Source: JADGGM01 sp035277485 (GTDB lineage Bacteria > Gemmatimonadota > Gemmatimonadetes > Gemmatimonadales > Gemmatimonadaceae). From it: a DNA stretch of 64,000 nucleotides. A program made the translations under genes and the position numbers. The stretch spans positions 89,105 to 153,104 of the forward strand of contig DATEKK010000109.1 in NCBI GenBank assembly GCA_035277485.1. Reading direction: 5' to 3'. Shown in pieces: positions 45,861 to 54,323 of this stretch (position 1 is the first letter of the stretch; each line of letters begins with the position of its first letter). Under the pieces are notes generated by a model. That model saw only the letters and a list, made by a program, of their open reading frames with translations, was not told where the DNA came from and did no database searches.

Positions 45861-46377
45861 GGTCATTCCGATCAGGCGTGTCGTTTCCGCGATTCACGTG
45901 GTCCGCGGTCAGCGCGTCATGCTCGACGCCGACCTGGCGGCACTGTACGGCGTCTCCACGGGGCGGCTGAACGAGCAGGTCAAGCGCAACCGGAACAGGT
46001 TCCCCGCCGATTTCATGTTTCGCCTGACGGCCGAGGAGGCGGCGCACTTGAAATCGCAATTTGCGACATCAAGCGGCGCCTGGGGCGGGAGGAGGAAACT
46101 GCCAAACGTGTTCACCGAGCACGGCGCCGTGATGCTGGCCAATGTGCTCCGAAGCCGGGTCGCGGTCGAGGCGAGCATTCAGGTGGTCCGCGCATTCGTG
46201 CAAGTTCGCGAATTCGCACTGACACACGAGGAGCTTGGACGACGACTCGACGAGTTGGAGCGCACGTACGACGCGCAATTCAAGGTCGTGTTCGAGGCCG
46301 TACGCGACCTGATGGAGCCGCCCGATCTCCCGCACAAGCGGATCGGGTTTCATCGCGAATCGGCCGACAACGATTGA
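45850..46377 (+). CDS. ORF6N-domain DNA-binding protein
   Basis: A 175-residue protein. Residues about 10-95 are an ORF6N domain (VMLDADLAALYGVSTGRLNEQ, FPADFMFRLT, LPNVFTEHGAVMLANVL), common in phages and mobile DNA and usually DNA-binding. A coiled helix follows (about 120-155). ATG at 45850 has an AGAAAGG site and overlaps the toroid gene by 11 bp, so it appears to be the last member of the operon. Phage origin is likely for this gene. Confidence 0.85.
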   Translation: MPHKVIPIRRVVSAIHVVRGQRVMLDADLAALYGVSTGRLNEQVKRNRNRFPADFMFRLTAEEAAHLKSQFATSSGAWGGRRKLPNVFTEHGAVMLANVLRSRVAVEASIQVVRAFVQVREFALTHEELGRRLDELERTYDAQFKVVFEAVRDLMEPPDLPHKRIGFHRESADND

Positions 46378-46416
46378 TCGACCGAGCGACGTGGTGAAAC
46401 CGGCGTCAGGCGATGT

Positions 46417-46881
46417 TCAGAAGCGCGCCAATACCTTGTGCGCCAGCGCCTCCTCCATTTGCTCGATCTGCTGCGATGTTTTCGAAACCTTGCCCATGGC
46501 GATCGACACGCTGAACGCCCGATTGCCCTTGCGAACCTCGACCTTCGCGTAACTACCGCTCCCGATCCAGTACGCTTCGTCGCCGAGGCCGCTCAGCGGG
46601 TGCGGTCCCATGTTCTTCTGCCCTTGGAACACGACAAGGTCGTGAACCATGAGATTCACGACGGGTTGATCGCTGAACGACGATGTGTCCGCGGAAAACA
46701 AGCAGATGTCCTTGCTCCCCAAGTACGGCCGCCCCGGCAATGACTTGATGCCGACCACGGCGTCCACCTCCGCGACGGTGAGCAGGCTGCACGGATCCAC
46801 CGTGGCCGCGTGCACCGTTAGGCGGGGTACGACCAGGCAGGAGCAGAACGCAAGAAACGCAGGGATCCGGACGCCACGCAT
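46417..46881 (-). CDS. Exported protein of unknown function (DUF3558-like)
   Basis: A 154-residue protein with a signal peptide (PAFLAFCSCLVVPRLTVHAA). The mature part begins VDPCSLLTVAEVDAVVG, with two cysteines about 35 residues apart (Cys near 31 and KDICLFS) as in the DUF3558 type of actinobacterial lipoproteins. The N-terminus has a CSC that could also be a lipid site. ATG at 46881 is preferred to the in-frame GTG at 46893. No operon partner. Confidence 0.6.
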   Translation of the reverse strand: MRGVRIPAFLAFCSCLVVPRLTVHAATVDPCSLLTVAEVDAVVGIKSLPGRPYLGSKDICLFSADTSSFSDQPVVNLMVHDLVVFQGQKNMGPHPLSGLGDEAYWIGSGSYAKVEVRKGNRAFSVSIAMGKVSKTSQQIEQMEEALAHKVLARF

Positions 46882-46954
46882 GTCGAACCTCACCGGTCAA
46901 GGTTGAACAGCTGACTACGCCTAGCCCCGAGTATTCGCTGCGCCCGGCCTTACG

Positions 46955-47968
46955 TCAAGTTGGGCCGCCGCCCGCGCCAATGTGCTGCTGGATCCAGGCG
47001 AGGCTCTGCCGAACGTGCGCGCTCCAGTAGTCCCAGTTGTGGGTCCCGGGATACTCGTGGTATTCGTGCGGCACGTGCAGCCGGGTCAGCCCCGCGTCGA
47101 ACGCGCGATTCTGGTCCACGAACGGGTCATCCTGCCCAACGTCGAAATAGAGCGCCGGCATCAGGTCGGGCTGGGCGGCCTCGAGGCGCTTCACCCGCGT
47201 GAGCGGGTCCCGCGACCGCCACGCCGCGGTGTCTTTGCCTAACGCTTCCTCGAGCGATGGCCACGCGCCCCCCGACTCCTGCTCGAGCTCATCCATGTTC
47301 GCCGCGTAGACATCGTGACCGTCGTACGGATGCGGGCCGGCGTACATGAGCTGCAGCGTTCCCGAATGACTCGCCGCCGCGCTCCACACATCCGGATACT
47401 GGAGCGCCAGTTCGACGGCACCATAGCCTCCCATACTCAGCCCGGCGATCGCCCGATGCTTTCGGTCGGGCATCGTGCGATACACCGAGTCCACATGGTG
47501 CACGAGATCGCGCGCGACATAGTCATCATAGTGCGGCCAGGGCACACAGAACTGCGACGCAGGCTCCGTTCGCGTCGTGTCGCGTTTGCAATCGTTGTAG
47601 TTGCCCATCGAATTCCACGTCGTGTACCAGCTGTTGTCGCCGTCGGGCATCACGACGATCATCTCGGGGCCGCCGGCGGCGACCAGCGAATCCATCGCGG
47701 CATCAAGATGCCCTAACTGGACCCAGTTCGTCTCGTCGCCGTTGAGGCCGTGGAGATAGTACGCCACCGGATAGCGGCGCGATGTGCTCGTCTCGTACGA
47801 CGGGGGCAGATATACCAGATAGTGCTTGGTGACACCCAACGCCGACGACCACAGCGAGTCGGTGCGGACGGTGCCGTGCGACGGCAGGACAGTCGATGCG
47901 GCGAGGAGGAGCGCGAGGAGCACGATACCTAACGGTGCGAGGCGAGCGCTTGCGCGAGCGCGTCCCAC
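46955..47968 (-). CDS. Exported esterase (antigen-85/esterase-D type)
   Basis: A 337-residue protein with a signal-like helix (APLGIVLLALLLAAST). KHYLVYLPPSYETS, YPVAYYLHGLNGDETNW, nucleophile Ser in AGLSMGGYGAVELAL and the final His in PGTHNWDYWSAHV match the esterase-D/putative-esterase family. The start is GTG 47968, inside the end of sufU (40-bp overlap); an internal GTG at 47923 is less likely. It appears to be the last gene of the Suf transcription unit, though its function seems unrelated. Confidence 0.82.
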   Translation of the reverse strand: MGRARASARLAPLGIVLLALLLAASTVLPSHGTVRTDSLWSSALGVTKHYLVYLPPSYETSTSRRYPVAYYLHGLNGDETNWVQLGHLDAAMDSLVAAGGPEMIVVMPDGDNSWYTTWNSMGNYNDCKRDTTRTEPASQFCVPWPHYDDYVARDLVHHVDSVYRTMPDRKHRAIAGLSMGGYGAVELALQYPDVWSAAASHSGTLQLMYAGPHPYDGHDVYAANMDELEQESGGAWPSLEEALGKDTAAWRSRDPLTRVKRLEAAQPDLMPALYFDVGQDDPFVDQNRAFDAGLTRLHVPHEYHEYPGTHNWDYWSAHVRQSLAWIQQHIGAGGGPT

Positions 47969-48408
47969 GCCAGTAGCGCGCACGGATGGCGCACCGGCAG
48001 CCGCGACACACCCGACAGTGCGCGCAAATCGCCCAGCGATTCGTCGGCCGCGCCCTCTTCGCCGTGCACCATGCGCGTGAATCGATCCATGATCTGCGCC
48101 GCCTCCGCCGTGGACTTGCCCTTGAGCCGCTGCGTGAGCATCGACGCCGACGCCTGGGAAATGGCGCATCCCTCGCCGGTGAACCGGACCTCGCGCAGTG
48201 TATCGCCGTCGAATTGCAGCTGCAGGTCGATCACGTCGCCGCACAGCGGGTTCTTCTTGCGCAGCGCGACGTCGGGATGCGTAAGCGTGCCGCGGTTGCG
48301 CGGACGCCGGTAGTGGTCGAGGATCAGCTCCTGATACAGCGCCTCGACGTTGGAGCGCCGTGCATCCGCGCCGTTGGGCGCGTCCTTCCGATCGTCAGGC
48401 GCCGACAC
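47929..48408 (-). CDS. sufU: Fe-S cluster assembly protein SufU
   Basis: A 159-residue SufU/IscU-fold protein. The three cysteines are Cys56 (NPLCGD), Cys81 (GEGCAISQAS) and Cys143 (RHPCALLAW). The insertion of about 18 residues between the second and third cysteines is typical of SufU rather than IscU. SufU binds zinc and takes sulfur from SufS. The N-terminus overlaps sufS by 14 bp. Confidence 0.93.
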   Translation of the reverse strand: MSAPDDRKDAPNGADARRSNVEALYQELILDHYRRPRNRGTLTHPDVALRKKNPLCGDVIDLQLQFDGDTLREVRFTGEGCAISQASASMLTQRLKGKSTAEAAQIMDRFTRMVHGEEGAADESLGDLRALSGVSRLPVRHPCALLAWDALAQALASHR

Positions 48409-49615
48409 GACTGAACATCTCCCGAGCGGCCATCACGCCGTTCACCAGTGCGTCGATGTCCGCGTCGTCGTTGTACACGTAGAACGACGCGCGCGCGGTG
48501 GCGCTGACGCCGAGCCGCCGCATGAGCGGCTGCGCACAGTGGTGCCCTGCCCGGATGCAGACCTGGTGCGAGTCCAAGATGGTCGCGAGATCGTGTGGGT
48601 GTACATCTCCTACGTTGAAGCTCAACACACCGCTGCGATGGTCGGGGCCCGGCCCGTAGATCCGGACGCCTTCGATGGCGGCGAGCTGCCGATACGCCGC
48701 CGCCACGAGCTCGCGCTCGTGCGCGCGCACGGCGTCCATGCCGATGCCCTCGAGCACCGCGACGGCCGCCGCCAATCCCACCGCGCCGGCGGCGTTAGGC
48801 GTCCCCGCCTCGAACTTGTGCGGCAGCCTGTTCCAGGTGCTGTGATCGTCTTCCACGAACTCGATCATATCGCCGCCCGTGAGGAACGGCGGCATCGCCT
48901 CCAACCGCTCGCGGCGTCCGGCGAGCACGCCGATGCCCATGGGCCCGAGCATCTTGTGCCCGCTCGCCGCCAAGAAATCCACGCCTAACTCGTCAAAGTC
49001 GACCGCGAAATGCGGTGCTGCCTGCGCACCGTCGCAAACGGCGATCGCGCCAACGCCATGGGCGAGCTCGACGATTTCCCGCACCGGTGCGATCGTGCCC
49101 AACACGTTGGACACGTACCCGAACGCCACCACTTTGGTGCGCGGGTTCAGCATCCCGCGCAGTATGTCGAGATCGATCGTCCCGTCGGATGCGAGGTCGC
49201 AAATGCGCAGCCGCGCCTTTTTTTCGATGGCCAACTGCTGCCACGGGACGAAGTTCGCGTGATGCTCGGCGCCCGTTACCACGATCTCATCGCCCGCGCC
49301 GACGTTCAGCCGGCCCCACGACGCCGCGACGAGGTTGAGCGACTCGGTGGTGCCGCGCGTGAAGATCAGGCAATCGGTGTCGCCAACGCCGAGAAAGCGA
49401 GCCACGCGTGCACGCGCATCGTGGTAACGCTGCGTGGCTCGCACCGAGAGCGCGTACGCACCGCGGTGCGGGTTCGCGTTGTCGTTCTCGTAAAAGTCAC
49501 GAATGGCGTCGAGCACCGCGCGCGGCTTCTGCGTGGTAGCCGCGGAGTCGAGGTAGACGAGGCGCGGCGACGCCGCGAGGAGCGGAAACTCGGAACGGGG
49601 CAGGGCGCTCATCAT
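48395..49615 (-). CDS. sufS: Cysteine desulfurase SufS
   Basis: A 406-residue PLP enzyme that takes sulfur from cysteine. LDSAATTQKPRAVLDA at the N-terminus, TGAEHHANFVPWQ, Lys221 (ASGHKMLGP) that binds PLP, and Cys360 in RAGHHCAQPLMRR are all intact. The ATG at 49615 overlaps the TGA of the Rieske gene (ATGA). The partner is SufU, encoded just downstream. Confidence 0.95.
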   Translation of the reverse strand: MMSALPRSEFPLLAASPRLVYLDSAATTQKPRAVLDAIRDFYENDNANPHRGAYALSVRATQRYHDARARVARFLGVGDTDCLIFTRGTTESLNLVAASWGRLNVGAGDEIVVTGAEHHANFVPWQQLAIEKKARLRICDLASDGTIDLDILRGMLNPRTKVVAFGYVSNVLGTIAPVREIVELAHGVGAIAVCDGAQAAPHFAVDFDELGVDFLAASGHKMLGPMGIGVLAGRRERLEAMPPFLTGGDMIEFVEDDHSTWNRLPHKFEAGTPNAAGAVGLAAAVAVLEGIGMDAVRAHERELVAAAYRQLAAIEGVRIYGPGPDHRSGVLSFNVGDVHPHDLATILDSHQVCIRAGHHCAQPLMRRLGVSATARASFYVYNDDADIDALVNGVMAAREMFSRVGA

Positions 49616-49950
49616 CGGATTCGTTCTCCCACCCAGATCGCGTCCTGCTCGATGCGAACCTGATACACGGGCAGCGGATCGGTTGCCGGGAAGCGTTTCA
49701 CCGCTCCGGTCCGGCAATCGTACCGCGCGCCGTGCCATGCGCACTCGATGATGCCGCCCGGAAGCAGCGCGCCATCGGACATCGCGAACTCCTGATGCGT
49801 GCAGACATTGCCTAACGCGTGAATCTCGCCTCCGGTGTTCACGAGGCAGATGCGTTCCCCGGTCGACAGCGTCACGCCCTTGAGGGAGCCGGGCGGCAAC
49901 TCGTCCACGTCGGCGACGCGTTCCAGCGCCGGTCGAGCGGCGGAGCTCAC
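49612..49950 (-). CDS. Rieske-type 2Fe-2S ferredoxin in the suf operon
   Basis: A 112-residue Rieske protein. The cluster motifs are CTH (GNVCTHQEF) and CxxH (IECAWHGARYD), followed by PVYQVRIEQDAIWV. Small Rieske proteins sit between sufD and sufS in several actinobacterial-type operons and probably supply electrons or are a first cluster recipient. GTG at 49950 overlaps the sufD stop by four bases; the stop overlaps sufS. Confidence 0.92.
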   Translation of the reverse strand: MSSAARPALERVADVDELPPGSLKGVTLSTGERICLVNTGGEIHALGNVCTHQEFAMSDGALLPGGIIECAWHGARYDCRTGAVKRFPATDPLPVYQVRIEQDAIWVGERIR

Positions 49951-51272
49951 GATCCCGCGGCCGCTCCCGTGAAGCGCCGCAGCGTGAGCGCTTCGAGCTC
50001 CGCGCGCACTTCCGGTACGCCGACCGCCTCGATCACGCCGGCCGCGAACGCATACGTGAGCAGCTTCCGCGCCTGCTCGGCCCCAATACCGCGGCTCTTC
50101 ATGTAGAACAGCGCGAGCTCGTCCAGCCGCCCAACGGTGGCGCCGTGGGTGCACTTCACGTCGTCCGCGAAGATCTCGAGCTGCGGCTTCGTATCCACAC
50201 GCGCCTGCGCCGACAGCAGCAGGTTGTTGTTCTCCTGCTTGCCATCGGTCTTCTGCGCCTCCGGCCTAACGTACACCTGGCCGTTGAACACGCCGTGCGA
50301 CGCGCCGTCGAGAATCCCCTTGTAGACCTCGCGGCTGAACGTGTTCGGGCTCGCGTGCTCGATGCGCGTCTGCTGGTCGACGTGCTGCTCGCCGTCCAGC
50401 AAATAGAGGCCGTGCAGCGTCGCGCCGCTGCCTTCGCCGGCGAGCAATGTATAGATGTTCGTGCGCGCGAGCTCGCCGCCCGCGGCGAACGAGAACGACA
50501 CCAGGTGGCTGTCGCGCGCCTGGTGCGCCTGCAGCGTCCCGACGTGAAACGCGCGCTCGCTCTCGGTCTGCAGCTTGACGTGCGCGAGCGTCGCGCCATC
50601 GCCCAGCACTGCCTCGGTCACCGCGTTGGTGAAGTACCCCTTGGCGCCGCCTAACGACACGTAGCTCTCGATGACGGTGGCCTTCGCGTGATGGCCGGCC
50701 ACGATGAGCGTGCGCACGTGCGAGGCCGAGCCCGCGGCGTCCGGCGTCGACACGAACACGACGTGCACCGGCGTCTCGAGCTCGACGTTCGGCGCGATCC
50801 GGACCACCGCGCCGTCGTGCATGAACGCGGTGTTGAGCGCCGTGAACGCCGTCCGTTGGAAATCGGCCACCGTGCCGACGTGCCGCTCGAGCAGCTCCGG
50901 CTGCTCGCGCCACGCTGTGGCGAGGTCGGTGACCGTCACCCCACGCGGCCGCTCGACGCCGCTCGACAACGCACCGTCGAAGCGACCATTCACGAACACG
51001 AGCCGGATCCAGTCGGACCGGCCGAACGTGAACGGCTCGACGTCCGCCGCCTCAAGCCTAACGAAGCGCGCCGGCGGCACCGTGCGGAAGGAGCCCTCGG
51101 CGATGGGTGAGACGCTCGTGAAGTGCCAGTCTTCGTTCTTGGGCGTCGGGAATCCTAACGACGCGAAGCGATCGATGGCCGCGCGCCGGAGCGGCAGCAG
51201 CCACGACGGACCACCGCCGCCGCCGTTCGCCGCGAAATCCTCGAACTCGCGCAGCAATACGGGTGCAGTCAC
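49947..51272 (-). CDS. sufD: Fe-S cluster assembly protein SufD
   Basis: A 441-residue component of the SufBCD scaffold. PTPKNEDWHFTSV near the N-terminus, the beta-helix core, and the SufBD end KCTHGATVGRLDELALFYMKSRGI, split by the conserved His, are family marks. GTG at 51272 overlaps the sufC stop; a glycine-rich stretch a little upstream is open but unlikely to be translated. Confidence 0.94.
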   Translation of the reverse strand: MTAPVLLREFEDFAANGGGGGPSWLLPLRRAAIDRFASLGFPTPKNEDWHFTSVSPIAEGSFRTVPPARFVRLEAADVEPFTFGRSDWIRLVFVNGRFDGALSSGVERPRGVTVTDLATAWREQPELLERHVGTVADFQRTAFTALNTAFMHDGAVVRIAPNVELETPVHVVFVSTPDAAGSASHVRTLIVAGHHAKATVIESYVSLGGAKGYFTNAVTEAVLGDGATLAHVKLQTESERAFHVGTLQAHQARDSHLVSFSFAAGGELARTNIYTLLAGEGSGATLHGLYLLDGEQHVDQQTRIEHASPNTFSREVYKGILDGASHGVFNGQVYVRPEAQKTDGKQENNNLLLSAQARVDTKPQLEIFADDVKCTHGATVGRLDELALFYMKSRGIGAEQARKLLTYAFAAGVIEAVGVPEVRAELEALTLRRFTGAAAGS

Positions 51273-52036
51273 GCCACCGCCTCCGCCGGAGCCTCGAGCC
51301 AATCGTAGCCCTTCTCCTCGAGCTCGAGCGCCAGCTCTTTGCCGCCCGACTTCACGATGCGACCCGCCGACAAGACGTGCACGTAGTCGGGCACGATGTG
51401 GTTGAGCAGCCGCTGATAGTGCGTGACCACGATGGTCGCATTGTCGGGCCGACGCAGCTTGTTCACGCCCTCGGCGACGATCCGTAAGGCATCGATGTCG
51501 AGCCCCGAGTCGGTTTCGTCGAGAATCGCCAGCCGCGGCCGCAGCACAGCCATCTGCAGAATCTCGTTGCGCTTTTTCTCGCCGCCCGAAAATCCGGCGT
51601 TCACGCTGCGGTTGAGCATGGACGGATCCATGTCCACCAACGCGAGGTTCTTCTCCATGATGTCGAGAAACTCGAGCGGGTCGACTTCCTCCTCACCGTG
51701 CGCCTTGCGGATCTCGTTGTACGCCGAACGCAGGAAGTACGCGTTGGACACGCCCGGGATTTCCACCGGGTATTGAAACGCCATGAACAATCCTGCGTGC
51801 GCGCGCTCTTCGGGCTGCATCGCGAGCAGGTCGCTGCCGTCGAGCGTCGCAGCGCCGCCGGTGACCTCGTACGCCGGGTTACCCGCCAGCACCTGCGCGA
51901 GCGTGCTCTTTCCCGACCCGTTCGGGCCCATCACCGCGTGCACCTCGCCCGCGTTCACGGTGAGGTCGATGCCCTTCAGGATGTCCGCGCCGCCGCTCCC
52001 GCCGACCCTGGCCTGCAAGTTTCGAATATCGAGCAC
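51269..52036 (-). CDS. sufC: Fe-S cluster assembly ATPase SufC
   Basis: A 255-residue ABC ATPase. Walker A GPNGSGKSTLAQ, the SufC-specific NAGFSGGEKKRNEILQ signature and Walker B LAILDETDSGLDIDAL are intact. It forms SufBC2D with its neighbours and powers cluster assembly. ATG at 52036, 42 bp after sufB. Confidence 0.96.
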   Translation of the reverse strand: MLDIRNLQARVGGSGGADILKGIDLTVNAGEVHAVMGPNGSGKSTLAQVLAGNPAYEVTGGAATLDGSDLLAMQPEERAHAGLFMAFQYPVEIPGVSNAYFLRSAYNEIRKAHGEEEVDPLEFLDIMEKNLALVDMDPSMLNRSVNAGFSGGEKKRNEILQMAVLRPRLAILDETDSGLDIDALRIVAEGVNKLRRPDNATIVVTHYQRLLNHIVPDYVHVLSAGRIVKSGGKELALELEEKGYDWLEAPAEAVA

Positions 52037-52078
52037 GATGTCCGTTCCCCGAGTAATGATGACCGCTCTCTGCGGTGC

Positions 52079-53515
52079 CTAACCGACGCTGCCTTCCAAT
52101 GTGATCCCCAAGAGCTGCTGCGCCTCGAGCGCGAATTCCATGGGCAGCTCCTTGAACACGTCCTTGCAGAAGCCGGCCACGATCATCGACACCGCGTTCT
52201 CCTTCGAGATGCCGCGCTGCTGCAGGTAAAAGATCTGGTCCTCGCCGATCTTCGACGTGGATGCCTCGTGCTCCACCTGCGCCGTGTCGTTGCCGACTTC
52301 GATGTACGGGAACGTGTGCGCGCCGCACCGGTTGCCGATGAGCATCGAGTCGCACTGCGTGTAGTTGCGCGCGCCGGCCGCCTTGGGTCCCACGAACACG
52401 CGTCCGCGATAGCTGTTGTTGCCCTGGCCGGCCGAGATGCCCTTCGAGACGATGGTCGAACGCGTGTTGCGCCCCAGGTGCAGCATCTTGGTGCCTGTGT
52501 CCGCCTGCTGGTGATGATTCACCACGGCCACCGAATAGAACTCGCCTACCGAGTTGTCGCCCTGCAAAATCACGCTCGGATATTTCCACGTGATGGCAGA
52601 TCCGGTTTCGACTTGCGTCCACGAGATCTTCGAGTTGGCGCCGGCGCACTTGCCGCGCTTGGTCACGAAGTTGAAGATGCCGCCGCGTCCCTCTTCGTCG
52701 CCGGCGTACCAGTTCTGCACGGTGGAGTACTTCACGGTCGCGTTCTCGAGCGCGATCAGCTCGACGACTGCCGCGTGCAACTGATTCGTGGACCGCTTGG
52801 GCGCCGTGCATCCCTCGAGGTAGCTCACGTATGCACCCGCATCGGCAATGATGAGCGTGCGCTCGAACTGTCCCGTATTCTCGGCGTTGATGCGGAAGTA
52901 CGTCGACAACTCCATGGGGCAGCGCACGCCGGGCGGCACGTACACGAACGAGCCGTCGGAGAACACCGCCGAGTTGAGCGACGCGTAGAAGTTGTCGCTG
53001 TACGGCACCACGGAGCCGAGGTATTTCCGCACGAGGTCCGGGTGTTCGCGCACCGCTTCGCCCAACGAGCAGAAGATGATGCCTAACTTGGCCAGCTGCT
53101 CGCGATACGTGGTGCCCACGGACACGCTGTCGAACACCGCGTCCACCGCCACGCCGGCCAGGATCTGCTGCTCCTTGAGCGGGATGCCGAGCTTGTCGTA
53201 CGTCTCGCGGAGCTTGGGGTCGACCTCATCGAGGCTGCCTAACGGCTTGCGCGTTTTGGGCGCCGAATAGTACACCTGGTCCTGGTAGTCGATCGAGTCG
53301 TACCGGACGTTGCCCCAATGCGGCTCTTTCATCGTGGTCCAGCGGCGATACGCCTTGAGACGCCACTCGAGCAGCCACGCGGGCTCGTTCTTCTTGGCGG
53401 AAATCGCGCGTACGGTGTCCTCGCCGAGTCCGGGCGGAATGGTGTCCGCGTCGATGTCGGTGACGAAACCGAACTTGTATTCGCGATTGACCAGGTTCTC
53501 GATCGAGCTGCTCAT
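52079..53515 (-). CDS. sufB: Fe-S cluster assembly protein SufB
   Basis: A 478-residue scaffold subunit. EYKFGFVTDIDADTIPPGL begins the family match; later CPMELSTYFRIN, YLEGCTAPKRSTNQLHAAV and SRFHCDV-free C-terminal SKIGEDQIFYLQQRGI are typical. The cluster-associated cysteine is in YLEGCTAPK and the C-terminal glutamate/histidine region in VEHEASTSKIGE. The ATG at 53515 overlaps the regulator stop (TGATG). Confidence 0.96.
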   Translation of the reverse strand: MSSSIENLVNREYKFGFVTDIDADTIPPGLGEDTVRAISAKKNEPAWLLEWRLKAYRRWTTMKEPHWGNVRYDSIDYQDQVYYSAPKTRKPLGSLDEVDPKLRETYDKLGIPLKEQQILAGVAVDAVFDSVSVGTTYREQLAKLGIIFCSLGEAVREHPDLVRKYLGSVVPYSDNFYASLNSAVFSDGSFVYVPPGVRCPMELSTYFRINAENTGQFERTLIIADAGAYVSYLEGCTAPKRSTNQLHAAVVELIALENATVKYSTVQNWYAGDEEGRGGIFNFVTKRGKCAGANSKISWTQVETGSAITWKYPSVILQGDNSVGEFYSVAVVNHHQQADTGTKMLHLGRNTRSTIVSKGISAGQGNNSYRGRVFVGPKAAGARNYTQCDSMLIGNRCGAHTFPYIEVGNDTAQVEHEASTSKIGEDQIFYLQQRGISKENAVSMIVAGFCKDVFKELPMEFALEAQQLLGITLEGSVG

Positions 53516-54204
53516 CACGTCTCCTTGTTCGCGACGGGTCCGGCTCCCCGGAACCGCACGCTGTATTCGCAAGCGCCGCAACCATTCAAGATGTGCGACA
53601 CGCGGTCTACCGATGCATCGAGCGTTCGCGACAAAAAGCGATGCTCGGCCTCACACAGCTCTGGAAATCGCTCGGCCACGGCGAGGAGCGCGCAGTTGTG
53701 CGATACCACGTCGGTGGTATTGGGCGTCTCGCGCCACTCGGTCATGAAGCCTTCGTCGGCCATGGCGCGTGTGACGAGCTCGAGGCGACTCTCCGCCGGC
53801 GAGCCCGCGAGCGCAGGCTCGAGGCGCTCGGCGATCTCGTCGAACTGTGATTCGAGCATCGAAACCGCAGCCGCGCGTCCATCGCGGCGCTCAACCTGAT
53901 CGAGCAATTGCAGCAGGGTCCCCTCGTACCGGCGCGGGAACAGCGCCTCGCCGCGCTCAGTGAGGCGGTAGGCGAACGCAGGCGCGCCGACACCCCGGCG
54001 CTCCCGATCGTATTCGACTAACTGTTCGGACTCGAGCTCTTTGAGGTGGTGTCGCACCGCGTTGAGCGACACGCCGAGGCGTTCGGCGAGGTCGGCCGCG
54101 GTAAGGCGGCCGGCCGGAGCCGGCGCTCGCTTGAGCTCTAAGAGAATCGCTGCCCGCGTGCCTTTTGGCCCGCCGGCAGCGAGTTGTAGATCGTGGTGCA
54201 GCAC
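53515..54204 (-). CDS. sufR: SufR-type Fe-S-sensing transcriptional regulator
   Basis: A 229-residue winged-helix regulator. The DNA-binding part is LTAADLAERLGVSLNAVRHHLKEL. The C-terminal half has four cysteines, CX12C (NCALLAVAERFPELC) and CGAC, as in SufR proteins that bind a cluster and repress suf genes when clusters are plentiful. GTG at 54204 is chosen because GGAG precedes it and the promoter's -10 box covers the upstream TTG at 54231, which could not be in the mRNA. It is the first gene of the operon and overlaps sufB by one base. Confidence 0.9.
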   Translation of the reverse strand: MLHHDLQLAAGGPKGTRAAILLELKRAPAPAGRLTAADLAERLGVSLNAVRHHLKELESEQLVEYDRERRGVGAPAFAYRLTERGEALFPRRYEGTLLQLLDQVERRDGRAAAVSMLESQFDEIAERLEPALAGSPAESRLELVTRAMADEGFMTEWRETPNTTDVVSHNCALLAVAERFPELCEAEHRFLSRTLDASVDRVSHILNGCGACEYSVRFRGAGPVANKET

Positions 54205-54230
54205 GCCATCACTCCACACTCGGTCTTGCA

Positions 54231-54259
54231 ATCCTAAGTGAATCTCTCGGGATTGTCAA
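54231..54259 (-). promoter_or_regulatory. Promoter of the suf operon
   Basis: On the minus strand a perfect TTGACA (54259-54254) and TAGGAT (54236-54231) are 17 bp apart. Transcription would start near 54224, about 20 bases before the GTG of sufR. No CAAC-N6-GTTG palindrome as bound by cyanobacterial SufR is visible, so the operator is unidentified. The surrounding 54240-54310 is notably AT-rich for this genome. Confidence 0.75.
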
Positions 54260-54323
54260 GATAATGTGGCAATTTTGGTTTGAATTATAACGTGTTGGCG
54301 CCGAGCGACTTACCTGGTGTTTT

